Assembly (NCBI RefSeq): GCF_008728515.1
Contig: NC_044978.1
Location: 148,114,262 to 148,178,261, forward strand
Reading direction: 5' to 3'
Source: Papio anubis
Lineage: Eukaryota > Chordata > Mammalia > Primates > Cercopithecidae
Length of the DNA stretch: 64,000 bases
Shown one piece after another: positions 55,111-64,000 of the stretch. Every line of letters starts with the position of its first letter. Position 1 is the first letter of the stretch. Under the pieces are notes generated by a model that was given only the letters and a program-made list of their open reading frames with translations, ran no database searches and was not told the origin of the DNA. Position numbers and translations under genes: made by a program.

Positions 55111-55395
55111 TTGCAAGAAAGCAAGAGAGAGAAGAGAAGAGAAACCAAGAGGGTGAAAGGAATGGGAGGAGGGAGGAAGGAAGAAGAGGGAGGAAAAAGA
55201 AGGATGGAGGAAAAGGAAGGAAGGAAGAAAGGATGGAAAGGAAGGAAGGAAGAAAGGAAGGAAGGAAGGAAGGAAGGAAGGAAGGAAGGAAGGAAGGAAG
55301 GAAGGAAGGAAGGAAGGAAGGAAAGGGAAGGGAAGGGAAGGGAGGGGGAAAAGAGGAAGGCCAGGATGGAGAAAAAGAGGGGGAGAGAGTGGGAG
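55111..55395. repeat. GA-rich tract with (GGAA)17 core
   Basis: Nearly all purine on the plus strand. The core 55256-55323 is 17 uninterrupted GGAA units, flanked by further GGAA and GGGAA units. The long frames of E, G, K, R or F, L, P, S are artefacts. Long GGAA arrays are known binding platforms for EWSR1::FLI1 in Ewing sarcoma. Confidence 0.97.
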
Positions 55396-56234
55396 AGAGA
55401 AAATCACTCAGAAACAAAAATGTGACTAGTTATAAGAGAGCCGGCTTTCTGCAGAGACCACTGTACTATATGGACTAAGACTGATTTCTTTGGTTCATTA
55501 TTCTCCTGGCTGAAGATGAAGTGCCAGAATTATCTGAGGAAAGCACCTGGGGAAATAAGAAGTCTTCTGTAACCTGAGAAGAAAAAAAGGCTTTGACATT
55601 CCTTAGGCTGGGGTGTGTCTTTCACCTTTGCTACGCTAATTAGCTTCATGATGGAGGTTTTCTATAGGCCTGGGTGCTGGACTGGCGCTGGTTCACTTAG
55701 GACATCAGATAGAGGCTGTAGCATGCAGTGAGCCAGCCCCAGGGTGGACCCACTGGCTGGCATGAGATGGCAGGGAGAGGAGGCCCAGGTACTAGCTTAG
55801 ATCAAAGCCAAACATCACAAAAGCTGAGCTAGTGGAACCATCCGTTGATGAATACACCTCGCCTTGGGCAAGTTTAAGAACAACTGGATGAAGGCCAGGA
55901 GAGGCACCGAGGCCTGTGTGCCCTTTAAGGTGAGCCTGCGCATCCTCTACAGCCTTGGCTGGGCCTTCATGATTTCAGGACACTAAATCAGTGCTCTCTA
56001 AGCCCAGCCATTTTATTACACATTGTGGTTTCTGTTTCTCCTTGGTTTCCTAATCACACTTATTTTGGAAAATGTTAACACTTTCTCAGTTGAATTAAGG
56101 TATGAAGGGTATGCCTACATCTTAGACAGGAAAAATAAAAACACTCCCCTGCAACCAATAAAAAACCCATGAATATCAATTCAATGCCTGCACTCTGTGT
56201 CTAGCGTGTAGAGGTGAGGACCGAACATCTTTAG
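55396..56234. other. Unassigned, possibly regulatory
   Basis: No gene. 55490-55670 has no repeat signature and contains 'tgacattccttagg' and 'gctaattagcttcatgatgg', which could be conserved non-coding sequence. Confidence 0.3.
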
Positions 56235-56405
56235 AGAGAGGAACACACTTCAGTCCCAGCTCCTCCATTAACAGTTTGTGTGAACTTTGACAAGGTAACC
56301 TCTCTGAGACTCAACTTCCTTATCTATAAAGTGAGGATACTTGTATCCAACTCATAGGATTGTATGATAATAAAGATCAAATAAGTTAATGGATTTGTGG
56401 CAGAA
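56235..56405 (+). repeat. MIR SINE fragment
   Basis: 'gtgtgaactttgacaaggta', 'acctctctgagactcaactt' and 'aaagtgaggatacttgtatc' are the forward MIR core. Confidence 0.8.
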
Positions 56406-56439
56406 ACTGCTCCATGTCTACCTAAATATGTATTCTCTC

Positions 56440-56830
56440 TTTTCTAGTAATGGATTTTGACCTGGGCACATGGCAGCCTGAAATAAAGACTATATTTCTA
56501 AGTATTCTTGCAGTTTGTCATTCTATTTAACTACATTCTGGCCAGTGACTTATAAATGGAAATGCTGTGATCAGCTTCTAGGGAAGGCCCTTAAATTGAG
56601 AAAGCAATGGTGTCTTATGTGCTTCCTTTGCCTGCTGGTTGGAGAATAGAAGTGATGGCTGGAGCTCAAGCAGCCATCTTGGTCCAGGAGGCAGCACAAT
56701 AAAGATGGTAGAAGACTAAGAAGAAAGGAGGCAGGGCCTCTCTGAAGCTTCATGGAGCCATCATACAGCCCTTACACTGCTGACCTGTGGATTTCTTTTA
56801 AGAGAGGAGTGAACTAACCTTTACAAAAAT
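56440..56830 (+). repeat. LTR-like interspersed repeat, unclassified
   Basis: 'atggctggagctcaagcagc', 'catcttggtccaggaggca', 'gcttcatggagccatcatac' and 'tttaagagaggagtgaacta' follow a familiar human repeat (with GAGAAATAAACTTC near its end). Class uncertain. Confidence 0.5.
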
Positions 56831-57231
56831 CCATTTTGAGAGAGTTTCCTGCTATTCACCGTTGAACTTAAATCTCACATGAGCCGAATGACGTGTAGAG
56901 TATATAGAACAGTGCAAGTCAAATTCCATTATTATTTTCCTGCTTTTTAGAAAATACATATCAAAAATATCCAAAATACAGACATAAAGCAGAAGGACCA
57001 AGAAGGCCAAAGAAGTGATATTGGCCACCCCTTCCTGGCCTTGGCACCACACCCAGGGCCATGTGAGTGGGACAAGAAATATGGTCCTTGCCAGGCAGTG
57101 GCTACGGGCAGCTTGGGCAGGATGGAACACCTTGCCTCCTGGTCTCACTTTATTAGCTCTGCTAAGCCTCTGCTGCAAGGAGGAGTATGATCTGAAGTGA
57201 AGAAAAGGACAAAAAGAGCTCCCAAGAAACA
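56831..57231. other. Unassigned sequence
   Basis: No gene. A 126-codon minus frame (57232-56852) has no recognised domain. Confidence 0.3.
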
Positions 57232-57470
57232 CACAAACTTGGATGTAGGAAGAACTGGGTTTGCCTTTTGGCTTTCCATCTATTTGCTGTGTGACTTTGG
57301 GCCACTTACCAAACCTCTCTGAGCTGCAGCCTCCTCCTGTTACAATGAAACACGAGACAATACTGACCCCTTAATGTTGTTGCTATACTTAAACAAGAAA
57401 ATGTCAGTCAAGGGCTGAACAGAGGGCCTGACACATTGTAAGTATCTGAGAAATGTTTAGAAATGAAACC
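57232..57470 (+). repeat. MIR SINE
   Basis: 'gtgtgactttgggccactta', 'ccaaacctctctgagctgca' and 'gagggcctgacacattgtaa' follow the forward MIR. Confidence 0.85.
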
Positions 57471-57489
57471 TGAACTTCATCTTTTACCA

Positions 57490-57908
57490 TTTCCAACCCT
57501 CACCCAGGCTTCACTCTGATCCCTGTGCTAACTACCCCCAGCATTGGCGGTTTCCTTTCCCAGGGCTGTGCCTTTTGCTCACTACGTTTCTATCTAAAGA
57601 GCTCCATCACTCCTTTCGGTCTCTCCTTATCTTCTGCAAACTTTGAGGGCAGCTTTAGGCCCTCTTTGACTCCAAGCCTTGGGTGATCTCTCTCCTCCTC
57701 TGAATAGCACCAGCATTTGATGTCCAACCACTCATTAACATTTACTGCCTTGTATTGGTGTTTAATGTTGAGGTACATGTGTTGACTTGCTAGCCACACA
57801 GCATGCTCTGCGAGGGTGTGGATCATGCCTTTTCCACCTTTACATCTCCTCAGCCCTTAACTCAATGCTATGTTCAGACCTCAGTGAATACTTGCTGAAC
57901 AAGTAAAC
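57490..57908 (+). repeat. L2 LINE 3'-region fragment
   Basis: Pyrimidine-rich body, then 'ctctgcgagggtgtggatca', 'tctcctcagcccttaactca' and 'tcagtgaatacttgctgaac' follow the forward L2 3' end. Confidence 0.65.
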
Positions 57909-58587
57909 CAAATCCAACTATTCAGAATCCCCTAGCTAATTCATTTTTCAGGATCCTTTTTGAACTTATGTGCCTATTGCCTTTTTATGTGCCTCAGAGT
58001 TTGAAGCACCTTGATGACGGCACCTTCCTGTAATATCATCAGGTGCTCAGTTAACTTGGCACAGCATCAAACCTAGTTCAGCCAGCACGGATTATTTTGC
58101 TGGCCTTGGTCAGTCACTGGGCACATGGGGAAAAGGTGAGGGAGGACCTAACTTAGAAGAAATCCATTCCTTCAACCAAAAAAACAATTAACAAAATATT
58201 TTGAGTGGTGAGTCGATAAAAGTATTTGAAATGTGGGAGCGCATTTTATTTGCCTTTTGAAAGAGGAACATTGTAATGGTGACCTAACACTATCATTTTG
58301 AGAATGAGAATGCATTTAATTTGCCTTTTTAAACAGCTATGTTGGACTTATTTTATGTGCATGTGCTTAATTTGTATGCTGCCCCCCACCCCATGCAATA
58401 TCTCAAGGAAATGAACAGAATAGCAGTAAGCACTGATCTGGTAAACTCTACAGGGTTCTTCCTTAGGAAAGGAAGTACTAGCTTCCTCCAAGCAGGCTAG
58501 GAAGGCCTAGAACTGTCAAGTCACCGTAGCTGTGCAGTGGGTTGAGAAATACTACAAAAGGAAATTCTAGAACCTTCATTATCACTT
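57909..58587. other. Unassigned, with a short near-repeat
   Basis: No gene. 'gcattttatttgccttttga' (58241) and 'gcatttaatttgccttttta' (58312) are near copies 71 bases apart in a repeat-poor block, perhaps paired binding sites. Confidence 0.3.
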
Positions 58588-58790
58588 TTCAGTAAGTAAT
58601 TTAAGACTCACTTGGGAACGCTTATAAAAAAATATGCATCTGCCTGGTTTCTAATTTCACCCCACCCTCCATGATTCAGTGAGTCTGTGGTGGGGTTTAG
58701 GAATCTGCATTTTTACCAAAACCTCCAGCTATTTTGATGCAGGAGGTGGTGCACGGACTACATTTTGAGAAACACTGCTTTGGAGGAAGA
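58588..58790 (+). mobile_element. MER5A-like hAT element
   Basis: 'actcacttgggaacgcttat', 'tgattcagtgagtctgtggt', 'ggggtttaggaatctgcatt' and 'ctacattttgagaaacactg' match MER5A along most of its length. Confidence 0.8.
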
Positions 58791-59389
58791 TGTGCCATTG
58801 TCAGAGGAGCCATCATCCCTTTCCCTCTTACAATCTTTTACTTTAGATGGGCAACAGTAAAGTCACAATGAATTCATAATCTGGGGTCCAGTGTAGATAG
58901 AGCAATAACTTCAGTGTCATTTTGGAGTAGAGATCCTGGAGAAGTGAGTGGCCGGTTCTGTTAAGAGAGCTTGCATTAAAGGGTAGGTCAAAATTTTGGG
59001 GTTTTTTTTTTTTTCAGGGAATGGGGACAGGCCCTGGAAGGGTTCCCAGACTGTGGAAGAGAGAAGTACATTGGCCACCAGCTGTTCTGGGAGAGTGACT
59101 CATCCGCCTATGTGGCAGCAATGGAGGGTGGTGGAATCACTCCCTTGACCATGGGGGGCGATGGGGAGGTGGAGGGTGTGGTTAGAGAGTGCAGTGCACT
59201 GTGAGGAGTGGTGCATTCCAGAGGAGAACCAGACCCCCTGCAAGGGTGCCAATCTGTGCCCTCAGTCTCCTTGGCAGCTGATGAAGGAGGGAGAGGGAGG
59301 GGGCAAAGGAACAGCCTCATCAAGACCACAGAGGCACTATTTAGTCATTGGTATTAAAAGTCTTGTGTCCACTATTCCTGGATTCACCC
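58791..59389. other. Unassigned sequence, GC-richer right half
   Basis: No gene. 59100-59330 is G-rich ('ggggggcgatggggaggtgg'). Open frames on both strands have no recognised domain. Confidence 0.3.
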
Positions 59390-59706
59390 TTGCCTCCTTT
59401 TCCTCACCTCTAAACCCAATTGCTAAATCTGGTCAATTCTACCTCTTTGATGTCTAGTAGCTATTCCCTTTGTCTCTCTTCCCTTCCCTCCCCGCCCCCA
59501 CCTTCCCCTATCTCCATATTCCCACCACCATGACTCGAGCTTAAGGCCTCATCATCTTTCACTTGGACTCAGTAGGCACTTCACTTTCATTGTTCTGCTG
59601 CTTATCTTCCTCTGTCCACTGCATCCTTCATCCGCCACCAATGTGTTCTCTCCAAAATTCAAATCTAAGCGATATGATTCTCTTAAAATCCACAGCTTGC
59701 CATGAC
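59390..59706 (+). repeat. LINE-like old repeat, unclassified
   Basis: 'tctggtcaattctacctctt', 'gatgtctagtagct' and 'aaggcctcatcatctttcac' with 'ttggactcagtaggc' follow a common mammalian repeat (GTCAATTCTACCTC... CTCATCATCTCTCACCTGG). Confidence 0.5.
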
Positions 59707-59707
59707 T

Positions 59708-59785
59708 CTGTGGTTCTTAAACCCTAGTGTGCATCAGAATCACCTAGAGGGCTTGTTAAAACCCAGAATACCAGGCCTCATCTAG
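59708..59785 (+). mobile_element. MER5A-like 5' fragment
   Basis: 'tgtggttcttaaaccctagt', 'gtgcatcagaatcacctaga' and 'gggcttgttaaaac' are the start of MER5A; it stops at 'ggcctcat'. Confidence 0.8.
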
Positions 59786-59855
59786 AATGTTCTCCCCTCT
59801 TCCACAGTTCCCTCTTTCTCCTGCTGAATTCTTCAGTGAAGGCTTCTCTATTTCC

Positions 59856-59892
59856 TCCACCTCCACCATCATCATCACCATTATCATCACCA
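59856..59892. repeat. (ATC/ACC)n simple repeat
   Basis: 'ccaccatcatcatcaccatt' and further atcatcacc units at the edge of the MIR. Confidence 0.85.
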
Positions 59893-59894
59893 AC

Positions 59895-60130
59895 ACATAT
59901 TGAGTGCTGACTGGGACCATCCCACTGAATCAAAAAGGAAAAAAACAAAAACAAAAACAAAAACCCATGGCAATAGGGAACATGATTCTCCCCATATTAT
60001 ATAGACAATAAAACTGGGTCTCAGCTAGGTCTAGAAACTTGCCCAGAGTCACACAGCTAGTAAATGGTGGAGCCGGGATTCAATCCTGGCAGGCTGACTC
60101 CAGTATTGAGACTCCTGGCTCCTGAACCTA
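59895..60130 (-). repeat. MIR SINE
   Basis: 'atattgagtgctgactggga', 'gaaacttgcccagagtcaca', 'cagctagtaaatggtggagc' and 'cgggattcaatcctggcag' are the reverse MIR. A (AAAAC)n patch interrupts it at 59935-59965. Confidence 0.9.
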
Positions 60131-60675
60131 CTGCCTCATCCAAGCAGAGTGAAGCCTCCTTCCTCAAAACACTCCTCCCTGTCACTTACATATGGAAACA
60201 CACATACCCTAGAATGTGATATCTCCCTTACCAGAGTGAGTTATTCAAAGGTGGGCCTTTCTTTCCTTTTTCTTCTCTTCTCCTCTTCTCTTCTCTCTCT
60301 CTCTTTCTTTCTCTGGTTCTGTCACCCAGACTGGAGTGCAGTGGCATGATCTCAGCTCACTGCCACCTCCACCTCATGAGTTCAACCAATTCTCGTGCCT
60401 CAGCCTCTGGAGTAACTGAGATTACAAGTGTGCACCACCATACCAGGCTAGTTTTTGTATTTTTGTAGAGACAGGGTTTTGGCTTATCAGCCAGGCTGGT
60501 CTCAAACTCCTGATCTCAAGTGACGCTCCCCTACCCACCCGCCACGGCCTCCCAAAGTGCTGGGATTACAGACCTGAGGCACGGTGCCCAGCCTCAAGGG
60601 CAGATCTTAATCTTTGTTTCCTATGCCTAGCACCTAAAGGGTACTAAATCAATGTTAATTGTTAGTTACTTGAGC
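60131..60675 (+). repeat. L2 fragment, split by an Alu
   Basis: The right piece 'gcctagcacctaaagggtac' with 'taaatcaatgttaattgtta' is the forward L2 tip; 'cctagaatgtgatatctccc' at the left is its probable upstream part. Confidence 0.5.
60258..60596 (-). mobile_element. Alu with CT-rich tail
   Basis: The reverse Alu body (60315-60596) goes from 'ggttctgtcacccagactgg' to 'gcacggtgcccagcctc'. Instead of a T-run, 60258-60314 is a (TCTTC)/(TC)n tract, i.e. the A-tail has become (GA)n. Confidence 0.9.
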
Positions 60676-62417
60676 TAGAGTGTTTGCAAATAAAAGGTAA
60701 ATTTTCTGATGGGTTCTTGGGCCATGAGAGGTGAGAACTGTACCAGAGGATTGTAAGTTCCTTATACAAGTATCACGTTATATTGCGGATACATAGGTAT
60801 CTCTATGATAATACCTACCAACGACACACAGGTTTCATCTTATATTAGGGGAAATCCCGTGAGGGGTGGAGATCCAAAGATTATTGCCGTCTACTCTTAG
60901 TGGGTCCACATCTTGTCCATTTCTATCTCGGCTACTCTAAATACTTCTTTAACTTATTCAGAGTGAAGGGAGTTTTTACCCCAGAGCAGAATGAAAGCAG
61001 AGATACCTAAATGGTAGTTTTACAGGAAACTTTGGTTAACATCTTTTCTACTGGTCTAGAAAAATACCCTAGGAAGTCACCATTTTAAACCAAAAAAAAA
61101 AAAAAAAAATCACAGGAACAGGTGCATTAGAATACAAATCTCATGTATATTTGGAACCAAGACCAACGTTTTCTGTAAATAACTACCATCAAAAAAAGAG
61201 TATCGGTTGTCTCCTACATCCAAATCCAAAGTGCAGGCAAACATCAACTTTTGGTTCTTCTCTCTTTTCCTGGGAATGAAACTGTTGCCAGCCAGCCCTC
61301 CAGGTTCTCCACTGCTGCAGTTTTGAAATTTTTCTTTCCCAGGTTAAGAAACTAAAGTTGTAATAGTGAAAGGAGAAATGGGAGAAAGCTACATCCCAGA
61401 GTAGAGGTGACCTGCCAGCACTCAAAGTTATCCCAGACCTAGTATGAGCTCAAGCTTAGGACGTTCGTTTCTTTTCCACCTGACTTCAAGGCGCTTGTCA
61501 AAGCGCAGCCTAAGTTAACAGGCTCTGTCAATGTGAGTACCAGAAGCCAGGCCAGCCACCTGCACTGCTGCAGAAGCCAGGGATACAATGAAAAAACACA
61601 AACGTTTCTCCCCATTTGCCGTGTACATTCTCATTCTTTCGCTAGGGACTGTACAAAGAAATCCTGTCTTCTCTGACAGGTTTCGGGTGGAGGCCCTGGG
61701 ATGCTTGGACCCAGGACGGCCCATAGTGCGGGCCTCTGCGTCCTCTCCCCCTCACATAGGGGCGGGAAGGCCAGGAGGCCTGGATCCTTCCCCAGAAGCC
61801 GTGTGGAGGTTTTCACTTCCTCTGATCCAGTGGACACATGTAATCTTTTTCTACAGCTCCCTGAGGCTGTTTTTTCCCACCCTACAAATCAGTAAGCATA
61901 AATTTTTGCAGAGAAGCCTGGAGCCATGGGTTCTAAGTATTCAGGCAGCAAAAAAAATTACATTTTCAACCGGAGCCGGGCAAGGACACATGGTCTCAGA
62001 CGTTTCCTGCCCGAGTTGGAGCCGCTTTCCTCCTCTTGCACACATGCTCCCCCTACTGCCTGACGCTGGAAGTGCAGCCCTGGCTCCGGGGCAACAATGA
62101 ACGCCCCAGCTTGGCCCTGCGTTAGCGGGTGAAAGATGGCAGAGCAGAGAGGTTGCCAAAAAAAAAAAAGCAATAGTACATCCTTCATAATTCTCCCACT
62201 GCTCTGGGGAAGGCACTAAGCTAAGTCTTTTCTTTACATATGAAGAATAAACTCTATAATAAAGACCGAATAAAAGTCCTCCCTGAAGAAAGCTTTGCCA
62301 AATAAGTTAAAGTTAGGTCTCCCTTAAGGGTTCAATAAATGAAAACAACTTCAGTTTTAGATTCAGACCCCGTGAAATCCCCAAGCTCCTTTGGATTTCA
62401 GACCCTTGGAACGCAGA
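60676..62417. other. Mostly unique sequence with a 170-codon frame
   Basis: No repeat dominates. A18 lies at 61092-61109. The longest frame of the window, 61588-62100 (170 codons, starts MKKHKRFSPFAVYILILSLG), begins with a signal-peptide-like stretch but has no known domain, weak start context and overlapping frames on both strands. I do not call it a gene. Confidence 0.35.
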
Positions 62418-62588
62418 TCCAGGTTTTGCGCCTTTATGTGATGAGTGAACTTGGACATCTTATTTAATCTTTTTGAGCCTCAGTTTCTTTCTCTGTAATT
62501 TGGGCATATAAGACACTGTTGGTCTCATAGTGTTGCTGTAGAACGTAAATGAAAGAACGTGAATGCATGAGAAAAGCGTTTTACAACA
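62418..62588 (+). repeat. MIR SINE
   Basis: 'ggacatcttatttaatcttt', 'ttgagcctcagtttctttct' and 'ctgtaatttgggcatataag' follow the forward MIR. Confidence 0.85.
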
Positions 62589-63770
62589 GAAAAATAAATG
62601 TGAGCTGTTTCCCTTCCAATCCAACGCACACACACCCCTTTTCCATCCAAGTGGAAATGGCCGTCGAGGCAACCTAAACCCCTAAAAAAGGAAGTAGGGC
62701 AAGGAAAGCCCGGTCACAAACAGGAAGTAACAGAAATGCCACTGAGAAACATTCTTTCAGACAGAAGAAAGAAAGAAAAACAGTCCTGGGCTGTGTTTTT
62801 GAAGATCAAGTTAGATTTAGTTAATGATTTGGGGTGTTGCCAGCCCGACTTGACCCCCTAAATAGGGGGTTTTCAGAGATGGTTAGGAAATTCTTGACCT
62901 CGATTTGACCTCACAAATGGGAATTCTCACTCTGCAGTTCAGGAGCTCCGCAGCTGGTAGCTTCCTGCCTTTTTAAATGTAGGTCTCTCCTCCTTTTCCC
63001 CTGCGGCCATAGGAGGGGCCGAGCGCTCAGCCGGCTGGGAGGAGCTGGGGCTCCGCCTGCCCTCCCTCGCCCTGGGGAGCCGCCCTGCAGCGCCTCTCGG
63101 GTTACTGCCTCCCTTCCTGGCTTCACAAACTCGCCACATGGTAGGTTGGCTAGTTAAGGGAATGTAAGAAAAAGCACTAAAGTGACGGCATACAAAGAAG
63201 TTTTACAGCTCTGGAGATTATGTCAAATTTTCCTTCCAAATTTTTCCTTAGAGGAGACAAAATCCTAGATTTTTTTTTTTTTTTTTTTTTTGAAGGAAAG
63301 GGAAAAAAATGCAAAACGAAAGGGAAACATAACGTATCAGGACACATTGTGCTGTTTATTCTCTTGTTTTTCTTTTCTCATTTTTGAAAACTCTTTCAAG
63401 AATCTTACTGCCTTTCTTGTCTTTTCCTTAATCTTGTGTGTTTTTAAGGTAGGGAAGGGAGAGGATTAGAAGCCTGTGAATTTTGTCAGGACAAGACTTT
63501 CCTAAGCTTTTCATTTGTTTGTAGAACCAGAGTTCCTTCTCTGGTCCAGACCAAGAGGCTGGTTCCTGTCTCCTTCGCCTATACCTCTTATTAAAGGACC
63601 CCTCCCACCCTTGTCAAAATGCTTGGTAAGAGTTGGAAAGTCAAGAGATCCATCCTTTGAGCGACCCTAGTCTGCAGACAGTGCCAGAGAGACAAATACA
63701 AATATTCTTAAGATGGTATCATGTCCCATCTTAGACTTGGTTGTTTTTCAATGACCTCAAACTGTACACT
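62589..63770. other. Gene-free, includes GC-rich patch and T22
   Basis: Repeat-poor sequence holding the promoter-like patch listed below and a 22-base T-run at 63270-63291. No supported coding frame; the two overlapping minus frames of 66-71 codons (62911-63139) reflect GC content. Confidence 0.35.
62990..63130. promoter_or_regulatory. Small CpG cluster, candidate promoter
   Basis: About 9 CpG in ~130 bp, in a window otherwise poor in CpG outside Alus. It contains 'ctgcggccataggagggg' and 'gagcgctcagccggctggg', with Sp1-like GGAGGGGC. Direction is unknown. It is too short for a formal CpG island. Confidence 0.3.
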
Positions 63771-63886
63771 TGTTACAGGAAAGGAGTCCCCATCTAGACC
63801 CCATCTAGATCTGGCACAAGAAATAATTCAGGGTGAGACCGTAGACTAAAATGAAAGCAAGTTTATTAAGAAAGTAAAGGAATATG
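63771..63886 (-). mobile_element. ERV1-type LTR fragment, 3' end
   Basis: On the minus strand: 'ctttcttaataaacttgctt' with its AATAAA, 'tcaccctgaattatttcttg' and the end 'ctcctttcctgtaaca'. This is the R/U5 region of a gammaretrovirus-like LTR (LTR2/MER4 type group). It is cut short by the Alu at 63887. A short 'ccccatctaga' doublet marks its U5. Confidence 0.65.
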
Positions 63887-64000
63887 CTTTGGGAGGCTGA
63901 GGCGGGCAGATCACCTGAGGTCAGGAGTTCGAGACCAGTCTGGCCAACATGGTGAAACCCAAATCTACTAAAAAAAAAATACAAAATAGTCAGGCGTGGT
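63887..64000 (+). mobile_element. Alu, 5'-truncated, runs off the window
   Basis: Starts at 'tgctttgggaggctgaggcg', about 35 bases into Alu, directly against the LTR text, and continues through 'gagaccagtctggccaacat' to the window end. Confidence 0.93.

Noticed and set aside
54956..55425. 107-153-codon frames on both strands
   Set aside because: Translations of the GGAA microsatellite (EGRK or FLPS runs).
55850..55940. Coding exon ending TTTAAG|GTGAGC at 55929 (plus)
   Set aside because: The open stretch (HLALGKFKNNWMKARRG) has in-frame stops 20 codons upstream and no acceptor in between.
1..64000. CRISPR arrays, operons, phage or bacterial systems
   Set aside because: The sequence is primate nuclear DNA; no spaced identical repeats or prokaryotic gene order exist.
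1..64000. tRNA genes
   Set aside because: tRNA-like boxes occur only in MIR heads, which are diverged SINE sequence without a full cloverleaf.

Overview
This window is nuclear DNA from a catarrhine primate, most probably human. The evidence is about 20 Alu-type elements (fossil FLAM monomer, AluJ, AluS and AluY-like copies), MIR and L2 fossils, THE1/MST/MLT1 LTRs, primate L1, and a solo LTR closely resembling the MER11 (HML-8) family. Family names were assigned by recognising consensus segments by eye, not by a database search.

I find no complete protein-coding gene and no intact RNA gene. Nearly all open frames over 60 codons lie inside transposons or look like chance. The window reads as intergenic or long-intron sequence. 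Weak hints of transcripts are: a possible minus-strand terminal exon with an AATAAA signal (about 6.38-6.85 kb); minus-strand splice-donor-like sites at 24.15, 24.82 and 35.45 kb; a possible plus-strand terminal coding exon at 48754-48809; a decayed protein-like stretch at 38.08-38.45 kb; and a small GC/CpG-rich patch at 62.99-63.13 kb that could be a promoter.

Layout. 0-6.4 kb: MIR, L2, an old L1 piece, a TA-flanked Tigger-like transposon and one Alu. 6.9-8.5 kb: an old minus-strand L1 broken by an Alu and by the 3' end of a younger plus-strand L1. 8.8-16.8 kb: MLT1-type LTRs, Alus, hAT-type DNA transposons and a 1-kb L2. 16.8-22.8 kb: two local duplications (about 0.4 kb spacing at 16.8/17.2 kb; a 205-bp tandem pair at 20.25 kb), a FLAM fossil and a MaLR LTR. 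22.8-28.3 kb: mostly unique sequence. 28.3-33.2 kb: an MLT1 LTR split by a 4.4-kb L1 that keeps both ends but has lost the first part of ORF2. 35.8-38.0 kb: THE1 and MST solo LTRs. 40.8-46.6 kb: a MER2-like element, then a deep nest (old L1 containing a hAT element, an AluJ, and an Alu that itself contains the MER11-like LTR). 47-54 kb: MaLR/AluY nest, MIR, L2, Alu. 55.0-55.4 kb: a 30-base U2 snRNA fragment between 20-bp direct repeats, next to a 17-unit GGAA microsatellite. 56-64 kb: MIR, L2 and MER5A fossils, the GC-rich patch, and an ERV1-type LTR joined to an Alu at the window end.

Nothing here supports a new biological system. The most informative items are the layered insertions, the U2 fragment, the GGAA array, the young exact 30-bp tandem duplication at 49.9 kb, and the few exon-like or promoter-like signals that RNA or conservation data could settle.
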